DNA from: Chamaecyparis obtusa
Lineage: Eukaryota; Streptophyta; Pinopsida; Cupressales; Cupressaceae
Reading direction: 5' to 3'
Length of the DNA: 64,000 nt
Assembly: GCA_027943335.1 (NCBI GenBank)
Contig: BSBK01002162.1
Coordinates: 286,380 to 350,379, forward strand
Shown: in pieces, positions 35,151-46,619 of the stretch
Position numbering within the stretch: position 1 is the first letter of the stretch
How the letters are laid out: each line of letters opens with the position of its first letter
Notes under the pieces: generated by a model
Seen by the model: the letters and a program-made list of their open reading frames with translations, nothing else
Told to the model about the DNA's origin: nothing
Database searches by the model: none
Translations under genes and position numbers: made by a program

Positions 35151-36845
35151 AGATCTAAATACAACTTGCAATACATTGAAGGAAAGTGTTGATAAGCTTG
35201 TTTCCAATAAAAAAGAATCTTCTACTGAACAACTAAATGTTGCTTCAACATCCAAAATGGAAGACATTGCTAAAGAGGTCAATATCAAAGAAAATGGGAT
35301 GGGAGAATATATTATAGAGCCAGTCTTATCTTTGACATCTCTCCCTATCTCACCTAAGTCTTATGGAAAATCTTTGAAATAGTCCAAGCTTGAACCTAAG
35401 GAACCTCTTGACACATATAAAAAGAATTTTGTGGAAGAACAAGTATCGAAGCAAGAATTTGAAGAAGATGAAGTTGTGCTTGCATGGCTATACAAAGATG
35501 AACCTGAATCTCAAGTTGTTCAAACTAGTGATTCTATAGTATCCAAACTCCCTTCTAAGTCATATGGTCCAAGAGATAAATTGATAGCTAAGATGGGATA
35601 TCTAGGTAAAGGACCTCTAGGAGTCTGAGGAAAAGGTCTTGAGGCACCTCTCCCACATATTGGTAGAGCAAACAAAGACAAATTTGGCTTAGGATTTAAA
35701 AAGAAACCCTTCCACCTCAAAGGAAATTGCTCTCATGTCATAGAGAAGATCACACCAGGAGAAGCCCTTCTTAAGAAAGAATAAACAAAACCATCAAATA
35801 GTGATTCAAATAGCTCAAAACTTATTCCCTATGAAAAATTGCCTAAAGAGATCAAAGACTTTCTTGAGACAGAAGATGATCCTATCAGAAGAATCAATGT
35901 AGTAGAAACACAAGAACCTACTATAGAGCAAGAGATAGTTGCCACACAAGAACCAGCTAATATCAAAGTTAATCAAATGGACCAAGAGGAAGGTGGTAGC
36001 TATTTTGAGACAGATTCCCATGAGTATGAATACAAATCTGAATCTAAGGGTAACCCTTCTTGGGGTATTCACCTTGACTTTACTCATGTTCTAAGATTTC
36101 CTAGAGATCCGGAATCAAAAGATGAATCTAATGACTATGAATGGGGAGTCATTCCAGAACCAGATGAGCTTATCACAGAGAAACATGTTGATGTTATTCA
36201 CCAATATGCACCTCAACCCAACGTAAGTCTAGAATGAAATGATGAATGTATCGAGTCAGATCCACCTATGGTTAAATTGGACTCCCATGATAACATTGAG
36301 CCTATTCACGAATTGAATGTCTTAAGTTGTAATATCACCTTTGAACTTGAGCATCGGGTTAGGACCAATGATTGCATATCTGTATCTGTAAACACTATCT
36401 CCTAGTCTTTCCCTACTTTGACTATCCAATATCCATACCTTATTGATCAAACCTCCACAAATCTAAGCCATGGTATTCATACCTTCCCAAATGACTATGC
36501 CCTTACTTGATACCTAAATGTAGTTGAGCCTATGAGGACTTCCATCAGTGAACCAAGCGTTAGCATGACGGAGTCAGAAATCAAGTATCTTAGTCAGAAA
36601 AATAAGAATAAGAATAAAAAGAAAAGGAGTTCTAAGGGTGAAAACCACTTTGTGGCAGTCTTAGAACCTACAAAAGTGAAAATAAAAGATGTATATGAAG
36701 GTGAAAACCTCTTTGAGGTGCCTAAGGATGAGATATTTGATGTCATTTTGAGTCATTTACAGGACAAATCTCTGATTCTAATTGAGCCCACTCAATCTAT
36801 CAATTTGGGTACAATAGAGGAACCACAATTGGTACATGTAGCATA
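35151..36845 (+). pseudogene. Element B acidic spacer between protease and RT
   Basis: Long open blocks (to 35382, 35431-35628, 35839-36237, 36532-36846) share a frame with protease and are separated by single stops. The translation is Glu/Asp/Ser-rich with no catalytic motif. It includes a G-patch-like stretch, LIAKMGYLGKGPLGV (35581-35625), continuing in-frame after a stop to KGLEAPL and KFGLGFKKK. That type of segment is common between protease and RT in plant Ty3 elements. Function unknown. Confidence 0.6.
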
Positions 36846-36846
36846 A

Positions 36847-37780
36847 TCATTATCAAAAGAAGAGAAACAAAAATTTACTACATTCCTAACAGAGAAGAAG
36901 ATCAACTTTGCATGGAAATACTTAGATATGCTAGGGTTGGATCTTAATCTTATCATGTACCATTTATCCATAGCTCCTAATGTCAAACCTGTCAAGCAAA
37001 AATTGAGAAGGATGCATCCTCATGTTGCACTCTTGGTAAAAGTTGAATTAGAGAAGCTCCTAAAAGTTGGATTCATCTGAGTTATTGACTATATAGAGTG
37101 GATCTCCAATATTGTACCTATTTCTAAACCAGATGGTTCAATCAGAGTGTGCATAGACTTTAGAGATGTGAAGAGAGTGTTCCCTAAGGATGATTTTCCA
37201 CTACCTAACATTGATATGATAGTGGACATGACTATGGGTTTCAAGATGTATTCCTTAATGGATGGTTTCTCTGGATATAACCAAATAAAAATTGCTCCAG
37301 AGGATCAAGAGAAAACTACTTTCACATGTGCATGGGGTACCTTCTGTTGGAATGTCATGCCATTTGGGCTTAAAAATGTTGGTGCTAAATATCAAAGAGC
37401 CATGACATCTATTTTCCATGACATGATGCATTGAACTATGGAAGATTATGTTGATGATACTTTAGAAAAATCTATGATTAGAAATGAACATCTAAAGGAC
37501 TTGAGTATGATCCTAGACATACTGGAAAACTTTAGTCTCCAACTAAATCCAAAGAAATATGTTTTTGGTGTCACTTCTGGAAAGCTCTTAGGATATATAG
37601 TTTCAAAGAAGGGTATTGAAGTTGATCCAGCTAAAGTCAAGGCTATAATAGAGATGCAACCTCCCAAGAATATCAATCAAATGAGAACCTTACATGGCAG
37701 AGTACAATCTATCAAAAGATTTATATCACAGCTTGTTGATATATCACAACCTTTTACAAAAACATTACATAAAGGTGTGA
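36847..37780 (+). pseudogene. pol: Element B reverse transcriptase
   Basis: Blocks in order: PVKQKLRRMHPHVALLVKVE, EWISNIVPISKPDGSIRVCI, DFRDVKRVFPKDDFPLPNID, YSLMDGFSGYNQIKIAPEDQ, FTCAWGTFCWNVMPFGLKNV, MEDYVDDTLEKS, FSLQLNPKKYVFGVTSGKLL. The catalytic YVDD is intact. Stops at 37078 and 37435 interrupt the frame; the second lies five codons before YVDD. The wording is Ty3/Tat RT, which makes cDNA in the cytoplasmic particle. Confidence 0.92.
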
Positions 37781-38240
37781 CCTTTGCATGGAATGAAGAA
37801 TGTGAGAACAACTTTAACCATATCAAGAAGTATCTATCGAATCTACCTATCTTGATAACTCCTATTCATGGGAAGCCTTTGATCTTATATGTCTCTACTA
37901 CAGATACATCACTGGGGGCATTGCTAGCACAACATGATGAGAACAAAAAGGAAAGAGCTATTTATTATATCAGTAGGACATTGGTTGCATATGAGAAGAA
38001 CTATTCAATGATTGAGAAAGCTTGTCTAGCTATGATGTTTGCATCATAGAAACTGAGACATTACATGTTAGCTCATACCACACAATTGGTAGCTAAGATT
38101 GATCCCCTCAAGTACCTACTAAGAAAAGCTACCCTCACAGGTAGATTAGCTAAATGGGTTATGCTATTAAGTGAATTTGACATTGAATATGTGGAAAGAA
38201 AGGTTATCAAAGGATAGGTTATTGTTGACCAATTAGCAGA
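37781..38240 (+). pseudogene. pol: Element B RNase H (native Ty3 type)
   Basis: FAWNEECENNFNHIKKYLSN and KPLILYVSTTDTSLGALLAQ (the Asp-bearing block is altered), then RAIYYISRTLVAYEKNYSMI and EKACLAMMFAS, a stop, then KLRHYML and KWVMLLSEFDIEYV. This matches the RT-linked RNase H of Ty3 elements. It is contiguous with RT and followed by the second RNase H. Confidence 0.88.
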
Positions 38241-38299
38241 TGCACCTATGATTGATGATACACCAATGCAAATGGAATTTCTAGATTCCTCTATCATGA

Positions 38300-38702
38300 C
38301 TCTATTTTCTAGAGAATGGTAGTTATTCTTTGATGGATCCTATACATAGAATGGATCTGGAGCAAGCATATTGTTCATAACTCCTCAAGGATACTCAATC
38401 CCAAAAGAATTCATATTAAAGTTTCCTTGCACAAACAATATTGCAAAATATAAAGCCCTTTTGAATGGTATGAAAATAGCAATTGAATGGAGAGTAACAA
38501 AGCTACACATTCATGGAGACTCTCAACTTGTTATTCATCAGGTCAATGATGTGTACCAAACTAAAGATGAAAAGATCATTCCTTACAAGAGAATGGTAGA
38601 TGATTTAAACAAGTATTTCATATCTATCACATTTGAGAAAATTCCTAGAATGGAGAATAAGGCTGCTGATGCAATGGCAACACTATCTACTTTATTACAG
38701 TA
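38300..38702 (+). pseudogene. pol: Element B archaeal-type RNase H, after native RNase H
   Basis: LFFDGSYT (catalytic Asp), NGSGASILFITPQG, IPKEFILKFPCTNNIAKYKA (the usual AEYEAL block reads AKYKAL, losing the Glu), KLHIHGDSQLVIHQV (Asp), then PRMENKAADAMATLS (terminal Asp). This is the second RNase H found in plant Tat elements. Its place between RT-RNase H and integrase contrasts with element C. Stops at 38322 and 38349 break the start. Confidence 0.9.
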
Positions 38703-38929
38703 GCCTGAACATGAGCTACGCTATGAGTTCCTAGTGGAAGGACTATCTTATCCTGCATATGATTCCCTTGAAACCTGCATGATTTGCACTGTTGTTGGTC
38801 ATGATTCATCCAGATACAAAAAACTTATTTTCCTATCTCCAAGACCAAATCATTCCCGATACCTTCAACCACCATGAAAAGAGATACCTTATCCGTAATG
38901 CCTCCTAATATGTCATCATTGGTCATGAT

Positions 38930-39259
38930 CTATACAAACAAGGTCTAGATGGTACGCTACTTAGATGTTTAGAATGGGAAGAGTCTCAATGTGCATTAGA
39001 GGAACTCCATGATGGTATTTGTGGGTCACACTCGAACGGTTTAACACTAGCTTGAAAACTTATTAGGGGTGGGTACTATTGGCCTGAAATGGAGAAACAG
39101 TCTATCAAGTTTGCTAAGAATTGTCAAAAATGCCAAGTGCATGGCAACTTAATTCATGCTCTAGGGAGAGATCTAATTCACTTTACTACACAATGGCCTT
39201 TTCACCAATGGGCCTTTGATCTTATAGGAGCTATACATGCTCATTCTCCTAATGGACAT
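38930..39259 (+). pseudogene. pol: Element B integrase, 5' part (split by solo LTR E)
   Basis: The HHCC zinc module is recognisable: LEELHDGICGSHSNG (first His altered in spacing), YYWPEMEKQSIKFAKNCQKC and QVHGN. The start of the catalytic core follows (FHQWAFDLIGAIH, first Asp). At 39259 the reading frame is interrupted by the 2986-bp solo LTR plus a 5-base duplication. The matching downstream part starts at 42251 in the frame expected after precise removal of the insert. Confidence 0.88.
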
Positions 39260-42245
39260 TGTTGGCTTTTCTCCTTGGAGGACCAAACTTGAAGCAAATA
39301 GTTGGGCTTAGATCTCAGTTAGACACTCAAGTTTGATAAGGAAAAAAAACCAATTGATGAGGATAGAGAGAAATCCTCCTTCTTCTTTGAGCTCCACATT
39401 CACTCAGGTGGGTATACCTCATCTGCACACTCATACAACTTGTGTCACACTACAAGCCTGCAGGTAACTGACTGTGAAATGATTTTCAAACTCTCCTAGG
39501 TATCCTGTACCTCAATGAAGCCAATATCTCATCCATTAGCCTTATTTGCATGGAGTGAGTATGAAAACTAGAGACCTATCCTAACAAAATGAAAAGGAAA
39601 AGGTGGGACTGAATGGAAATGATTTCAAAGATGGGTTGAAAGGTCCCCTAAGATGCCCTAAGTCTCTGATAGATCAATGCCTCATCCAATGGGCTATAGA
39701 GTCAAATACCCTACTGCAAGAGATAGTTATGAAACAAGAATACAATATGCTTAATGCGTTGATGCCTGACATCAATCACGCACCATGACCAAACCTCAAC
39801 TTAGTAACCACCTGTGCATTCGAATATGTTATTATCCATCAAAGGATTTTGAACCTCCCCTTAGAAGAGACCTATGAATAGATAACACATTAACCAGCAT
39901 CCAATGGAAGACAAGCCTGAAATATCCTTGACACCTCAGCTCATACATACATGAACACTAACTCTGAACCAGTTATCCCTGCGAAGACAACTCCACTTCC
40001 AAACACTTAGGCAATGAAAATAGACAAATCAACCACCCTTGATGTATTATTAATGATTCAAAATTCAAATGGAGATAGCTTAGTGATAGTAAGAATACAT
40101 TGAGTCCTCATACATAAGACAAATCTGCTGTAGCATGCATTGTATTCTCTGAGCCAATAGGAGAAAGAGGAACACTCTATATGCAGAGAGAAGGAGAAAT
40201 TTGTAGAACAAAACCCCTCACTAGAACTGACAAAATTTAGAACCCTCACTAAGTCAAAAATTTGACACTTTATACCACTAGCTGCCTTGGAAACCCATGA
40301 CAGGTTGCAACAAGCTACAGATAGCTAGGGCACACCAATCAAAATTACTGCATGAGCTAGAAACACAAGCAAACTCGAGCACAAAAAGGTCCTTCAAACG
40401 GCACAAAAGTCATCATGCAATCAAGTAACAGGCCTCTAAACCACTTGGCAACCACTGGCACCACCAAACCAATCAAAATCCACTGAAGAAATCATAAAAT
40501 CAAGTACTTCCTATCGCTACAAACCCTTTGGAAATTTGAATTTGAGATCCAACGGTTACCCTCATGGTGCCAGAAGCACATCGGTGGTCTACATTCAAAA
40601 TCAGATCAACTTTTATATCCCACTGTCAGATCTTTCATTTTTCCTGGGCTTGGCAACTTGACCATCATCTTTAGTGGCGCAGTCACGCAGTTACCAATCT
40701 CATCACCACATGGAACCAAGCTTTATCTTGTACTTGGTAGCATGATTGCAAGGCCCCAAACTAACCTTTGTGATCATGCGACCGCGGTCTCCCAACCGCG
40801 TGGTTACAATCACTCCTCACCACAAAGCTGTCGGCCATGTTACCTCCACAACCCTGCAACCGCGACAACCCTCCAAACCTGAACCTCTACAACCCTCCAA
40901 GCCTAAAAATGGGCTATGTGAACATGTGACAAGCCACATGCCTCTACCTCACCACAACCACCACCGCCACTGCTAAGCCTGGCGGTTAGTCACATGATCG
41001 CATAGCCTTGAAAAGGGCTATGAGATCATGCGACAAACCAGTACTTACCACGCCTCAGCCCTACCAACAACTACCACACCATAGACTTGGGCCCACCATA
41101 CACCACATGTCATGCTGCTACTCACTGCAACTACCGAGTCACCTACCACAGGACCCAACTACAAACCCCCTGCCACCTCAGTACATCGGCAACAAACTGG
41201 ACCTCAACATGTCACCATCTACCACCAAGCCCCAACACACCGTGGAACCCTTGTCGCATGATCGCATGGCCGAAAGATGGCCCTTGTGATCATGCAACAA
41301 GGCAACAAGAGTGCCACCGCATCTTCTACGTCACAAATTCTCGGGCCCACTGATGAACTGCTAAGCAACTGAACACCGCAGAAGACTAGGACCCATGCAA
41401 ACACATGGCAAGTGGTCACATGATCGCATGTTAGAAAACTCTAACATGTAGCCATGTGATAGCCAATAAGAACATGCCATCTACCACCCCTCTGACACCG
41501 AGCCCACATCACACTCACATAAGAAAATCTGACAGCCATCGCAAAAGCGCTAAGGATAAACATTGTGCAACTTCACCAGGTGAACAAGCGACGTCCACAG
41601 ATCTTGTCCAAGCTTTAACCATGTTAGGCAATGTGAAGAGACAAACTGCCAAGCACTTAGTGACTACGTGACTAACCGTCCACCGAGTCGCTAGACGCTA
41701 GCCGCTAACCACCAAAAGTAAAGAGATTGCATGACAACACAGTCGCCAGGTCATCGAATAGAAGATGTAACCACTTGGAGACTTGGAGAATCAGTGAGAA
41801 GAAACCTTGAGGGATTGGGCTCCACCGCCCATCGCACCTGTGTAGTTAGAGAAAACACCAGCAAACAAGGAACTAATGTGAGGTTGAAAACACACAATGT
41901 TTTCAATGAAAGATGATTGACAACACACAAAGTTTCTGACACGTCAATAGATAAGTGCACAAAGCTGGAAGACAAAGGGTTGAAAATAATGTAGGTTATC
42001 GGTAAAGGATCGAAAACATCATGGATTTTTGAAAACACTGTGGGTTTTTGACACTGGCAGATTTTGAAATATTTTTAGCAGGATTTGAAATTTGAAAATC
42101 TTTCTGGGTTTGGCGATTTAGGAGATGCAACTTGGACTGAAGCAAGGCAACAATAAGAAGAACATAGGGCAGAACATTTAACAAAAACATGCAGGGGAGA
42201 GGTGAATTTCACAAGATTTTTCTATGACAAAAAATTGGTCTAACA
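39260..42245. repeat. Solo LTR E, related to element C LTRs
   Basis: It starts TGTTGGC and ends GGTCTAACA, flanked by an exact gacat duplication (39255-39259, 42246-42250). At 2986 bp it lacks any gag or pol. Parts resemble the C LTRs, for example the stretch gagatc..aactttTATa.cc.. near 40595-40620 and the tgttgg/ctaaca ends. Such a form arises when the two LTRs of a full element recombine. It is less AT-rich than its host and has its own set of hairpins. Orientation was not determined. Confidence 0.9.
40770..41459. repeat. Four dispersed hairpins with ATGATCGCAT core in solo LTR E
   Basis: H2 pairs 40989-41007 with 41016-41034 (17 of 19 positions). H3 pairs 41251-41271 with 41279-41300. 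H4 pairs 41416-41434 with 41441-41459 (15 of 19). H1 is weaker, 40770-40787 with 40796-40813. The arms share the core TCACATGATCGCAT. An unpaired relative of one arm lies at 40911-40930. Confidence 0.8.
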
Positions 42246-42250
42246 GACAT

Positions 42251-43060
42251 ATCCATATAATCACAGCTACAGATTATTTTACAAAATGGGTAGAAGTAGT
42301 CTGTTTGACACAAGCAACTGGAAAGAAAATATCTATGTTCATATTGAACTATATCATATGTAGATATGGGATACCTCATTCCATAATCATAGATAATGGT
42401 GGACAATTCAAGAACAAAGACCTAGATGATCTATGTGCCAAATTCAAGATCACACAACATTGGTCTTCTATCTACTATCCCCAAGGGAATGGACAAGTAG
42501 AGGCATCTAATAAGAATCTACTAAAAATTTGGCATTGAATAGTTAATAAGATAGGAAGAGACTAGCATCTCATGATCAATCTAGCTCTCTGTGCCTACAG
42601 AAAAAGTATCAGAACACCTACTGGGGCTACACCTTTTGCTTTAGTTTATGGGTCTAAAGCGGTACTCCCTATTAAGGTTGAAATCCCATTACTAAGAATC
42701 AGAATGCATGGTCTAATAACTGATGATGACTACAGAGTGTCTAGGTTGCAAGAACTTGAACTACTAGATGAGCGTAGACAAGAAGTGTATGATCATCTCA
42801 GATTATATTAAAAGATAATGTCTAGAGGTTACAACAAGAAAGTCAGACATAGAGAATTTCAAGTTGGTGATCTAGTCTTGAGAGAGAATCCTAAAAATCA
42901 ATCACATCGAGAACACAAGGGGAAGTTTGAACCCAATTGGCTGGGTCGCTTTGTTATCACTGCTACTTTTGGCTCTGGTGCCTATCAACTCTTAATGACT
43001 AAAGGAGAATAGCTCTGAGAACCAATCAATGTTCTCCATCTGAAGAAATTCTATGCCTAA
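42251..43060 (+). pseudogene. pol: Element B integrase, 3' part
   Basis: ATDYFTKWVEVV, RYGIPHSIIIDNGGQFKN (second Asp), YYPQGNGQVEASNKNLLKI (Glu intact), then ALCAYRKSIRTPTGATPFAL and VYGSKAVLPIKVEIP. The C-terminal module reads FQVGDLVLRENPKNQ, KFEPNWLGRFVI and NVLHLKKFYA, ending with TAA at 43058. In-frame stops occur at about 42538, 42561, 42811 and 43012. The catalytic triad residues are all present across the two halves. No chromodomain is seen after the GPF-like module. Confidence 0.9.
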
Positions 43061-45390
43061 GGCATTCAGTCTATGTTAAAATGTCTTGAAAAAATCTTTA
43101 AAATTGGAAAAGGTCCTGAAAAAATGAACATCTTGGTGAAAACCTAGCAATAGGTGCCTTGATGATTCACAAAAAAAGTAAAAAATATCAAAACTATAGA
43201 AAAATTCCAAAAAATAAAAAATACAAAAAAAATGAGAAAAAGAAAAAGTACCTTGGTGAAAACTTGGGAATAGGCGCCTTGGTAGCAAAAATAGAATCTC
43301 TGCCAAGATGGTGAAAACCCGGCAAATAGGTGCCACTTGTTAAAAAATGCTCCATCTATTAGCACAATCTTGGTCTTTCCCAGCTTTTAGTCTGTACATA
43401 TCTCCTAGTTTGTTTTCAATAAGTCAGTTTGTACACCAATCAGCTCAAGCATCGATATCCTATCAATGTTAAAACTTGGGGGCAATCAATGTCATATCCT
43501 ATGTTCTCCCATGTATCTGAGACCTATCATATCTAGTCAGAGTCCTTTGAAGCTTCAATCAAGTCAGTCAGTTAGTCTTGTCTCCAGAAAGGATTTTGCC
43601 TCAACAACAATGCAATCAAACATCAAACTAAAAATTGAAAACAATCTATGCTTTTACATGCTTTTATCTCCTTGTATGCTTACTGATTCGCATTGAGATT
43701 TTTGCATATCATGTCCCTTCGAGCTCTTCGATGATGTCCTTTATCAGATTTAAAGAGTGATGACTGGGGGCATAATCTTTTCTTTGTTTTCTTCTTGTAT
43801 GTGAAAATCTAACAACTTTGGAAATTCTGGATTGAAATGGTGTTCGACTGTAAGAGCCTCTATCTCGAATTGGATGGCCATGCATACCTTGACCATTGAT
43901 ACCTCAAAAATTTAAGGAATTTTGATCTAACTATTGTCTTTTCGAGTGAGTTCTTTCTCCTACTATGAAACGTGATCTTACCTAAGGATGTGAACGATAA
44001 AGGGTCGCTATGGGTAATTCACATTGGATTTAGAATGATCTCTTGATTGTTTGATGTAATTGAACGCAAGGCATATTCAGGTCATCATGACATTTATGTT
44101 TTGATGCTTATACAAATTGCAATATCAAAATGGACATGATATTAATGTCATCCTGGCATTTGTGCCTTGGTGCTTATATCTAATCTGACATTGCAAAAAT
44201 AAAATCAATATTCATATATCTATGGTTTATTGACTAGTGGATGTTGTATTGATTCCTGTGCATACAAATCGATATTCATATGTCTATGGTTTAATAACTA
44301 GTGGGCATTGTATTGATTTATCTGATTACCTAAAATTTCAATGATGATAACAAATTGACATATGATTAGTGAGTAGGTCCTAGGTCTTAGGTTACATTTC
44401 ATTCTGCATTTCATTTTTCATCTTTGCATGATCTCACAACGATTAAACGAACTTCAATGCTTAAACGATTCTTCAAATCGCATCTTCAAATCTAACAAGA
44501 GTTGAATCTCACACAAAGGTTCCTCCAACAAAACAACAAGTAGAATCCTTTTTCGGGATCAAAATTGAAATCTGAGATCATTTATATTATTAACTACTTG
44601 CATAATCAACCTTCTATCATCACAGAAATCCAATATTCAACTTAACTAATTATCTTACATCAGACTATTGAAATTTCAACTTGGTCAACCATGGTCAACT
44701 CATGGTTTCACCTAGTCAAACTTGGTCTCCAAGACCTCCAAACAATGTAGAATGCATTCTCGAACATGTTTACCCACTTCTCAAGTCAATTAGCATGCTT
44801 CTAAACCATTCAACACTGACTTTTCTTGTCAAATTTCAATTTTAATCCTGAAGCGGGCATGGTATTGCATATCATTCAAAGTCTATAATCAAATTTGAAA
44901 TCATATCTTTCCTCAGTAATCAAGACAACAACCATGTCTAGTTTCTAAAAGTCCTCATCACTCGGGGAAAATCTATCATTGCTTGGGGCACATCAGATTC
45001 ATCGAGATCCATATCAATTTGGTATTCTCCTAATCTTGTAAACTGTATTAGTTTTTGCAACCACTAGATCAAATGTGTTATTTCCTTGGTTCTTTGGTAA
45101 CTGAAGGGTTTAGATGTGATACCTATGTGATTCTTCTAAGGACAATCATGTCTGGAATCGATCACTCACTTCTTTGCAATCATAAGGTTTGAAATCAGGT
45201 GTTTTGATGCTTTTGTTTCATTGATTCATAGTTGTTATAGTTAACATTATCTTTGGTCATTCAGGACCTATTATCTTCATATCAAATATTTCAATCAGCT
45301 TCTGGCTCATATCATTTATCAATTTCGAATCAGTTTCGTATCTCTATCAAACACAGACTATCTTTGAACCACTGCCCTCTGCACAACAAT
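43061..45390 (+). other. Element B 3' untranslated region
   Basis: This is 2.3 kb between the integrase stop and the polypurine tract, without coding motifs. Near its start, a phrase close to CCTTGGTGAAAACC.GG.AATAGGTGCC occurs three times (about 43129, 43251 and 43309), separated by an A-rich stretch. A pair of 45-base phrases (caatattcatatatctatggttta.tgactagtggatgttgtattgattc) repeats at about 44207 and 44270. Nothing else is identified. Confidence 0.6.
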
Positions 45391-45406
45391 TCAAAGAGGG
45401 GCAAAA
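45391..45406 (+). promoter_or_regulatory. Polypurine tract of element B
   Basis: tcaaagaggggcaaaa lies directly before the 3' LTR start. It is the expected plus-strand primer site for Ty3 elements. Confidence 0.85.
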
Positions 45407-46584
45407 TGTAATACCCCAAAAATGGGCTATAAGTTCATTAACTTCCTATATCGACACATCAAATGAAATTGACATCAAAGTCCTAACCTAAGGCACATGT
45501 GAACATCATCGAATCCTAATTCATTATCCTAAATTCTGCATTGGGGAATATTCCTAGTAATATTCCTAATTATCATAATTATCTTTGATTTAATGATTAT
45601 TTGGCAATAAATCTTATTTATCCTAAAGTTTGATTAATTGAATATTCTCAATATTTAATTAATTAGATTTAATTTGGCCACTTAATTATTTAATTGAATT
45701 TAATTCCATTATTCCTAATTATGATATTTAATTTTGACAATAAATCCAAAATCTTACAAACAATTGATAAAATATTTTATTTAATTAATTAAATCATTTT
45801 GTCAATTTTTAATATTGTAATTTTGAATAAAAGTTTGAAAAATAATTGATTAACCCATAAATCAATTGTTTTGTTTTTTAAAATTAGTTAAGTTGGAAAT
45901 AAATCACTCTATTATTAAATTAATTCATAAATAAAACATGCACAATCACAAAAGAAGACAACTATAAATTATCAATTAAAACTAAATTCTATTTTGAGTT
46001 AAACTCTGCTTTTGCATGTTTTTGTGAGTTAAATATCCTTTATTTAAAAATAACTCAAAAATCAACCTAAGTTATTTGAGTGATTTATGGCTTTTTTCAT
46101 GCACCTCCAAGGCCTTGGATTTCTATAAAATGAAGGCTCAACTCTTCACAAATCATCTCATATTTTTGCATCCTCACACTGTCGAATTGGAGACTAAAGA
46201 ATCATCTTTGCGAATCCAAGCTATTCTAAGATCATTCTTGTTTTTGAGTATTGTATATCATTTAGAATTCATCTTAGATCAATTCATTGCATATCAATTT
46301 CATCTTAGATTCTAGATTCATATCAGTTTTCATCATATCATTGCATAAAAAATATAAAAAAATAGATTAATTGCATTCATATTTCATGTCAGTTTTGCAT
46401 TCATATCCTTCATTTAGGTGTCGTTAAGGTCATTGATCTCGATATAATCTAAGAACATCATACTCGCACCTATTAGAAGGCAGTAAATCACCTGGTTAGT
46501 TTAGCTTTCAATTCATTGTACGATTTCATTTTTGCTAACCTCTAATATTTTACTAAAGTGTTGTGTCTACAGATTAGGTACAAA

Positions 46585-46613
<29 letters not shown>
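45407..46613 (+). repeat. 3' LTR of element B
   Basis: It is collinear with 16204-17394. Its 3' end has expanded to a (CA)n run of about 30 bases (46588-46613), then the cacct duplication follows. The TATA box is at 46124-46130. Confidence 0.95.

Positions 46614-46618
<5 letters not shown>

Positions 46619-46619
<1 letters not shown>

Larger units (their letters stand above)
16204..46613 (+). mobile_element. Element B: Ty3/Tat-type retrotransposon with dual RNase H, carrying C and E
   Basis: LTRs (16204-17394, 45407-46613) are flanked by an exact 5-base duplication, cacct (16199-16203 and 46614-46618). A GCACCCACCATGGGGCC primer-type site and a tcaaagaggggcaaaa polypurine tract lie at the internal ends. 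Without the two insertions (C, 19238-32158; E, 39260-42250) the element is about 14.5 kb. Internal order: long leader, gag, protease, acidic spacer, RT with YVDD, RNase H, archaeal-type RNase H, integrase. The second RNase H after the first is characteristic of plant Tat elements. Numerous stops and frameshifts make it defective. Confidence 0.92.

Noticed and set aside
41008..41353. Pro/His/Thr-rich frames in solo LTR E as proteins
   Set aside because: They arise from C-rich LTR sequence, overlap each other in two frames and show no start or domain evidence.
39260..42245. The insert in B integrase as an intron or a gene-bearing element
   Set aside because: TG...CA-type ends, a perfect gacat duplication, likeness to C LTR termini and absence of gag/pol identify it as a solo LTR.
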